Source of the DNA: BRH-c25 sp964447145
GTDB taxonomy: Bacteria > Bacillota > Clostridia > Lutisporales > Lutisporaceae
Direction: 5' to 3'
Length of the DNA: 17,239 bases
NCBI GenBank assembly: GCA_964447145.1
Contig: CAYURW010000059.1
Location: forward strand, 1 to 17,239
Of this stretch, positions 13,146 through 17,239 are shown piece by piece (position 1 is the stretch's first letter; each line of letters begins with the position of its first letter). The notes under the pieces are model-generated. The model saw only the letters and a list, made by a program, of their open reading frames with translations. It ran no database searches and was not told where the DNA came from. The position numbers and the translations under genes are program-made.

Positions 13146-14090
13146 CTACTTTGATGTTCCGCGCAATTTGGGGTCAAGCGCATCTCTGAGGCCGTCGCCT
13201 AAAAGGTTCAACGACAGCATGGTTGTACTGATAAAGAATGCAGGAATAAACAAAACCCTGAAATTCTGCGCACCGTACTTGGCAAGCTGTCCCCAACTGG
13301 ATTGCGGGGGCTTTATGCCGAGTCCGATATAGCTGAGAAACGCTTCGGTAAATATGGCAATGGGAACGGCCATTGTAAGGTTCGTAATGACCAGACCCAT
13401 AATATTTGGGATCAGGTGCCGGATGATGATTCTGCAACTGCTTCCGCCTAATGCTTTTACTGCCAGGATGAACTCCTGATTCTTGAGCTGCAGGATCTGC
13501 CCCCTAACAAAACGGGCCGACGAGATCCAGCCTGTGATGACCATGGCGATGATCAGGCTCTGAATGCCCGAATCCAAAACCACCATGACCAGGATGGCCA
13601 CAATCATTGTGGGTATACCGTATAAAACATCAATAATACGCATGATGACCATGTCTATTGTACCGCCAAAGTAGCCTGATATTCCGCCTACAACTATCCC
13701 AATGAAAGAGTTGATGAAGGTTGCCAGAAAACCTATGGCAAGAGAAACTCTCGCTCCCATCCAGTTCCTGACCCAAAGGTCGCGCCCCAGGCTGTCCGTT
13801 CCGAACCAGTGCACCAGATTGGGGGCCTGATCCATGCTGGCGGCATCATTGGTCTTATAATCGAATTTCACCATATATGGTCCTATAATGGCCATGACTA
13901 TGTATAACACAATAATAGTCAAACCGAAAACCGCAACCTTATTCATTTTGAGCCTTATCCACGCATCCTGCCAGTAAGTGAGGCTGGGCCGCACTATGTT
14001 GTGCATGTCTTCAGAATTTTTGGGCTCAAGCTCAAATAACTCATCTTCATAATCATATCCGGTATTGTATATTTGTAATTGCTGATTCAT
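13146..14090 (-). CDS. oppC: Oligopeptide/dipeptide ABC transporter permease OppC
   Basis: 314-residue membrane permease with a hydrophilic N-terminus of about 50 residues and then a membrane segment (53-75). The family's GTDSLGRDLWVR (98-109) precedes the binding-protein-dependent transport core. The EAA loop that docks on the ATPases is at about 208-230 (ILAVKALGGSSCRIIIRH). It ends GDGLRDALDPKLRGTSK, as is usual for OppC. I use the ATG at 14090, because AGGAG lies 8 nt upstream. An in-frame GTG at 14099 abuts the same site with no spacer. The oppB stop is 11 nt before this start, so the genes are co-transcribed and probably coupled. Confidence 0.94.
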   Translation of the reverse strand: MNQQLQIYNTGYDYEDELFELEPKNSEDMHNIVRPSLTYWQDAWIRLKMNKVAVFGLTIIVLYIVMAIIGPYMVKFDYKTNDAASMDQAPNLVHWFGTDSLGRDLWVRNWMGARVSLAIGFLATFINSFIGIVVGGISGYFGGTIDMVIMRIIDVLYGIPTMIVAILVMVVLDSGIQSLIIAMVITGWISSARFVRGQILQLKNQEFILAVKALGGSSCRIIIRHLIPNIMGLVITNLTMAVPIAIFTEAFLSYIGLGIKPPQSSWGQLAKYGAQNFRVLFIPAFFISTTMLSLNLLGDGLRDALDPKLRGTSK

Positions 14091-14101
14091 CCCTGTCACT
14101 C

Positions 14102-15022
14102 CTATTTTCCTGAAATTCTGATTCTCGGATCGACAACGCCGTACAAAACGTCAACAATGAAATTGGCGATTATTAGAAATATGCCGTAAAACACTGTCAT
14201 GCCTAATACCATGGAATAGTCCAGGTTCTGAATACCCAGCACATAGAATTTGCCCATCCCCGGTATGGCAAATATAAGCTCTATGACAAAGGTTCCCGTC
14301 AAAACGGCGGCGGTAATCGGACCCATGATTGTAATAATTGGAAGGATGGCATTCCGGATCTGATGCTTCAATACGATGTCAAAGGTCGACAAGCCCTTTG
14401 CCTCTGCTGTCATTATATAATCCTGATTCACCACTTCAAGCATGCTGGCGCGCATAATCCTCGCAACCAAAGCCAGTGTATGCAGGGACAGCGCAACGGT
14501 TGGCAGGATGGTATAAGCAAACCCCTTCCATAAAGCAATCGGCAGAAGCTTCAATTTTAGTCCGAATATATACTGCAGAAGCGCTCCCATTACAAAATCG
14601 GGAACCGATACGCCGATAATAGCAAGAATAATACAGAAGTAGTCAAAAAATCTTCCCATATTCAAGGCAGCGCTAATACCAAATATTATCCCCAGAACTA
14701 CTGCAAAAACCAATGCCCGGATTCCCAGATCCGCCGAGTAAGGAAAGGATTCCTCAATAATGCCGTTAATGCTTCGGTTGTTGTAGGTAAGTGAAATACC
14801 AAGATCCCCTTTAAGGAGATTCTTCAAGTAACGTCCGTATTGAACTATCAGAGGCTTGTCAAAGCCATGATACCGCATCAGATTAGCCCGGACCTCAGGC
14901 GTCATCTTTTCATTACTGAAGGGATCACCCGGCAGCATTCTTATAAGTATAAATACAACTGTAGCAAGTATAAGCATTGTAAATATCGATATGATAAACC
15001 GGTTCATAATATATCTGAACAT
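14102..15022 (-). CDS. oppB: Oligopeptide/dipeptide ABC transporter permease OppB
   Basis: 306-residue membrane permease forming the translocation channel with OppC. It begins MFRYIMNRFIISIFTMLILA, typical of OppB/DppB, with MLPGDPF at 29-35 and about six membrane helices. The EAA loop is at about 206-228 (AEAKGLSTFDIVLKHQIRNA), followed by the conserved end YGVVDPRIR. A GGGGG ribosome site lies about 6 nt before the ATG. A strong hairpin sits between oppA and this gene and probably lowers expression of the membrane and ATPase genes relative to the binding protein. Confidence 0.95.
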   Translation of the reverse strand: MFRYIMNRFIISIFTMLILATVVFILIRMLPGDPFSNEKMTPEVRANLMRYHGFDKPLIVQYGRYLKNLLKGDLGISLTYNNRSINGIIEESFPYSADLGIRALVFAVVLGIIFGISAALNMGRFFDYFCIILAIIGVSVPDFVMGALLQYIFGLKLKLLPIALWKGFAYTILPTVALSLHTLALVARIMRASMLEVVNQDYIMTAEAKGLSTFDIVLKHQIRNAILPIITIMGPITAAVLTGTFVIELIFAIPGMGKFYVLGIQNLDYSMVLGMTVFYGIFLIIANFIVDVLYGVVDPRIRISGK

Positions 15023-15047
15023 TCAAATCCCCCGTTCAATGGCAATA

Positions 15048-15081
15048 CAGAAGGTATATGCTGGGGAGCATATACCTTCTG
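15048..15081 (-). promoter_or_regulatory. Perfect 15-bp intercistronic hairpin between oppA and oppB
   Basis: CAGAAGGTATATGCT (15048-15062) and AGCATATACCTTCTG (15067-15081) pair perfectly around a 4-nt loop. It lies 12 nt after the oppA stop, with no T-tract following on the minus strand. This suggests an mRNA 3'-end stabiliser or leaky terminator giving more OppA than OppBCDF, as is usual for binding-protein operons. The position is seen; the role is inferred. Confidence 0.8.
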
Positions 15082-15093
15082 CCAGCCTATTGA

Positions 15094-16773
15094 TTATTTC
15101 GCACCTTCAAAATAAGCATACACCATGTCTGTGTCGGCTCCTATAAAGTGTCTTACAACACCTTTCAAAGCCGGGTTGCATGTCCAGGCTCTCTGCCTGT
15201 ATTGCAGCGGTACCAGGGGTGCATCGTCAAGCAGTATCTTTTCTGCTTCATAGAACATTTCACACCGCTTCTTGGCATCCGTTTCAACCCTGGCTCCCTC
15301 GATCAGTCTGTCATATTTGGGGTTGCTGTATTTTCCGGTGTTCTGACTGTTTTTCGTCTCCCAGAGCTCCATATAGGTCATGGGGTCGTCATAGTCCGGT
15401 CCCCAACCTGCGTAGAGCATTTCATAGTCGCTCTTGTTCATCCTCTCGATCTTCTGCTTGTAAGGTACTACCTGAATATCAAAAGTGATACCAAGGTTCT
15501 TGGTAATCTGATCCTGCAGCGACTCGGCCATGAGCTTGCTGGTTTCCTCGTCCTGCGTCAGGAAGGTTACTGAAATCTTAGCCGGGTCGGTAATATTAAG
15601 CTCCTTCATGGCAGCCTGCAGCAATTCCTTTGCTTTCGCAGGGTCAGCTTTCGTGGTATACGGAGACAGCGGGTGTTCATCGCAATAATAGCCGGAAGAA
15701 CCGCTTACGATCGGCAGCACCAGCCTGGTAGCAGGCTTATAAAGTCCTTTGGTTGTAGTCAGCACATAGTCTTCCCTGTTTATAGCAAAACTCAAAGCTT
15801 GCCTGAAGTTCTTGTTGGCCAGCCACGGCTTACCCTTCGCTTTCAAATTAATCTGCATCCAGTCGTCTGCCCCGCTCATATAGACCAGTGCCTTATCCTC
15901 CTTCTTGTATTGCTCTACCAGAGGCATCGGAATATCGCAAAAGTCCAGTTCGCCGTTTTCATACATGCTGATTGCCGTATTGATATCGTTGACCTGAATT
16001 GCCTTTATGCTGTTAAGCTTGATGGAATCCTTGTCCCAGTAGTTCGGGTTCTTCTCGAGCACCATTTCCTGTTCATGCTTCCACTCTTTGAGAATGAAAG
16101 GGCCGTTGTAAAGCATCTTGTCGGCTTCTGTCGCAAAGGTTGTTCCATACTTGTCAAATGCAGCCTTCTGAGTGGGATAGAAGCACATCAGATCCAGGTA
16201 ACTTAAGAAATACTTGGTTGGGTATTCCAGCTTAATTTCCAATGTCTTTTCATCCAGAGCTTTGATCCCGACCTGTGTCGGATCAGTAATCTCTCCGCTA
16301 TTGAACTTTCCGCCGTTTTTGATATTGAGACCTGCAAATGCATAGCTCGCAGCTGTATTTGGGTCCAATAACCTTAATAGTCCGAATTCAAAGTCCTTTG
16401 CAGTAACTTTTGAACCGTCACTCCACTGTGCATCTCTCAAATGGAAGGTGTATGTAATGCCATCCGGGGAAGTATCCCAGGATTCTGCCATTCCCGGTTG
16501 TATCTTGCCGTTGTGGACTCTGATAAGGCCCTCAAAAACATGCTTTCCAATATTAAAGGATGGTATTGCATTGGCCAGTTGGGGATCAAGACTAGGGATT
16601 TCTGCACTTATCGGATACACCAGGCCCTGCTTTTGCGGCGCCGAAGCTGCATCCCCTGAGGTATTATCCCCCGCAGTCGTTTGACCTGCTTTTGGCCCGC
16701 AGCCTGTCAACATTGCGGTAATAAGCAATGTGATTACAAGTAAGGCCATAAATTTAGAGTGTCTCACTTTCAT
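15094..16773 (-). CDS. oppA: Peptide-binding lipoprotein OppA (SBP family 5)
   Basis: 559-residue extracellular substrate-binding protein of the peptide/nickel-binding family 5. The signal peptide ends with lipobox LTGC (Cys25), so it is membrane anchored, followed by a Gly/Ser/Thr/Ala-rich linker. Family features include EIPSLDPQLANAIPSF near the start, FEGLIRVHNGKIQPGMAESW, YTFHLRDAQWSDGSKVTAKD, FRQALSFAINREDYV, and near the end YAGWGPDYDDPMTYMELW and YSNPKYDRLIE, which resemble oligopeptide rather than nickel binders. The ATG at 16773 has GAGGAG 7 nt upstream. It is the first gene of opp1, 103 nt after the M24 peptidase gene. Confidence 0.95.
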   Translation of the reverse strand: MKVRHSKFMALLVITLLITAMLTGCGPKAGQTTAGDNTSGDAASAPQKQGLVYPISAEIPSLDPQLANAIPSFNIGKHVFEGLIRVHNGKIQPGMAESWDTSPDGITYTFHLRDAQWSDGSKVTAKDFEFGLLRLLDPNTAASYAFAGLNIKNGGKFNSGEITDPTQVGIKALDEKTLEIKLEYPTKYFLSYLDLMCFYPTQKAAFDKYGTTFATEADKMLYNGPFILKEWKHEQEMVLEKNPNYWDKDSIKLNSIKAIQVNDINTAISMYENGELDFCDIPMPLVEQYKKEDKALVYMSGADDWMQINLKAKGKPWLANKNFRQALSFAINREDYVLTTTKGLYKPATRLVLPIVSGSSGYYCDEHPLSPYTTKADPAKAKELLQAAMKELNITDPAKISVTFLTQDEETSKLMAESLQDQITKNLGITFDIQVVPYKQKIERMNKSDYEMLYAGWGPDYDDPMTYMELWETKNSQNTGKYSNPKYDRLIEGARVETDAKKRCEMFYEAEKILLDDAPLVPLQYRQRAWTCNPALKGVVRHFIGADTDMVYAYFEGAK

Positions 16774-16798
16774 AACTATTCTCCTCTCATTTTATACA

Positions 16799-16817
16799 TA
16801 ATGGCTAAGTGCCATTA
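16799..16817. promoter_or_regulatory. Small inverted repeat upstream of oppA
   Basis: TAATGGC (16799-16805) and GCCATTA (16811-16817) flank a 5-nt centre, 26-44 nt before the oppA start, next to an AT-rich TATGTATAAA stretch that could hold a -10. The position suits an operator over the oppA promoter. There is no T-tract, so it is not a good terminator for the upstream peptidase gene. Confidence 0.4.
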
Positions 16818-16876
16818 CTAACAAAGAATAAACCGCTACATTCCACTTTTCTTCTTCAGCAGTAATAGTTGACAAA

Positions 16877-17239
16877 TTATATGCTAATCAGTTCCTTTGA
16901 GGAATTTGTGATAATTTCACAGCCATCTTCACTGACAATCACCGAGTCCTCTATCCGGATACCTCCCCAATCTGGAATATAGATGCCGGGTTCTACTGTT
17001 ATCACATTTCCCGATTCCAATATCCTTTCACAGGCAGGCGACATGAAAGGTTCTTCATGGATAAGAAGCCCAATACCGTGGCCCAATCCTTTTCCCATAT
17101 ACTTTTCATAGCCTGCGTCTGCAACGATATCTGCTGCCGCCTTGTCTGGGGCACTTCCTTTGACGCCTGCTTTTATCTTCTTTAATGCTTCCTCCTGGGC
17201 CCTCTTTACCGTATCATAGACAGCAGCCTGTTTTTTGTC
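16877..17239 (-). CDS. M24-family metallopeptidase, Xaa-Pro aminopeptidase/dipeptidase type (partial, 5' end outside window)
   Basis: C-terminal 120 residues of a pita-bread fold metallopeptidase. The frame is open from the window edge to TAA (16877-16879). The C-terminal metal ligands and motifs are visible: His in GLGHGIGLLIHEEP, Glu in ITVEPGIYIPDWGG and Glu in IRIEDSVIV. The two Asp ligands would lie further upstream. The VEPGIYIP-x-GG-x-RIED pattern indicates the Xaa-Pro aminopeptidase/prolidase branch rather than methionine aminopeptidase. The enzyme is cytoplasmic and releases N-terminal residues next to proline. It lies 103 nt before oppA on the same strand, so it may be co-expressed with peptide uptake. 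Confidence 0.92.
   Translation of the reverse strand, partial: DKKQAAVYDTVKRAQEEALKKIKAGVKGSAPDKAAADIVADAGYEKYMGKGLGHGIGLLIHEEPFMSPACERILESGNVITVEPGIYIPDWGGIRIEDSVIVSEDGCEIITNSSKELISI

Noticed and set aside
14091..14099. GTG start for oppC1
   Set aside because: The GTG abuts the AGGAG site with no spacing; the ATG 9 nt later has an 8-nt spacer.

Overview
The window is about 17 kb of moderately AT-rich DNA, and every gene I accept lies on the minus strand. I read it as a chromosomal segment of an anaerobic Firmicute, most likely a clostridium. This rests on Gram-positive-type Shine-Dalgarno sites (AGGAGG), short-lipobox lipoproteins, TTG/GTG starts, and the families present: lipoprotein barnase, C69 dipeptidase, DUF5658-like protein, Opp ABC systems and an IS256 relic. 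The species cannot be fixed from the sequence alone.

In transcription order (high to low coordinates), the right edge holds the C-terminal part of an M24 metallopeptidase (Xaa-Pro type). Next is a complete oligopeptide ABC operon: oppA lipoprotein, oppB and oppC permeases, oppD and oppF ATPases (16773 to 11136). A perfect 15-bp hairpin sits between oppA and oppB. Directly downstream lies a second, paralogous opp operon without an oppA, heavily damaged between about 10.9 and 8.4 kb. An N-terminal oppB stub is fused to a twice-deleted oppC, followed by an intact oppD. The following oppF has lost its Walker A block and is cut off by an IS256-family transposase relic, which itself carries a deletion and three frameshifts. 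A compact hairpin-rich element with a strong plus-strand terminator lies just past the transposase stop.

The centre (7839 to 5335) is one large secreted protein of unknown function with three C-terminal repeats. Below it is an intergenic region with a tight hairpin/terminator overlapping a possible 30-codon ORF with a masked Shine-Dalgarno. Then come a small DUF5658-like membrane protein and a secernin/dipeptidase-type C69 Ntn-hydrolase with its own extended -10 promoter.

The left part is a two-gene type II restriction-modification system (beta-class adenine methyltransferase, then a PD-(D/E)XK-like endonuclease), a pair of 16-bp direct repeats, and a lipoprotein barnase whose stop codon overlaps the start of a barstar-family inhibitor cut by the window edge.

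Functionally, M24 peptidase, Opp1 and the C69 dipeptidase fit peptide capture and intracellular degradation. The R-M and barnase/barstar pairs are defence or toxin-immunity modules. I did not find a system I can call new with confidence. The best leads are the deletion-riddled second opp operon, the structured RNA-like element in the IS256 tail, the masked small ORF near 5.2 kb, and the surface-tethered barnase coupled to barstar.
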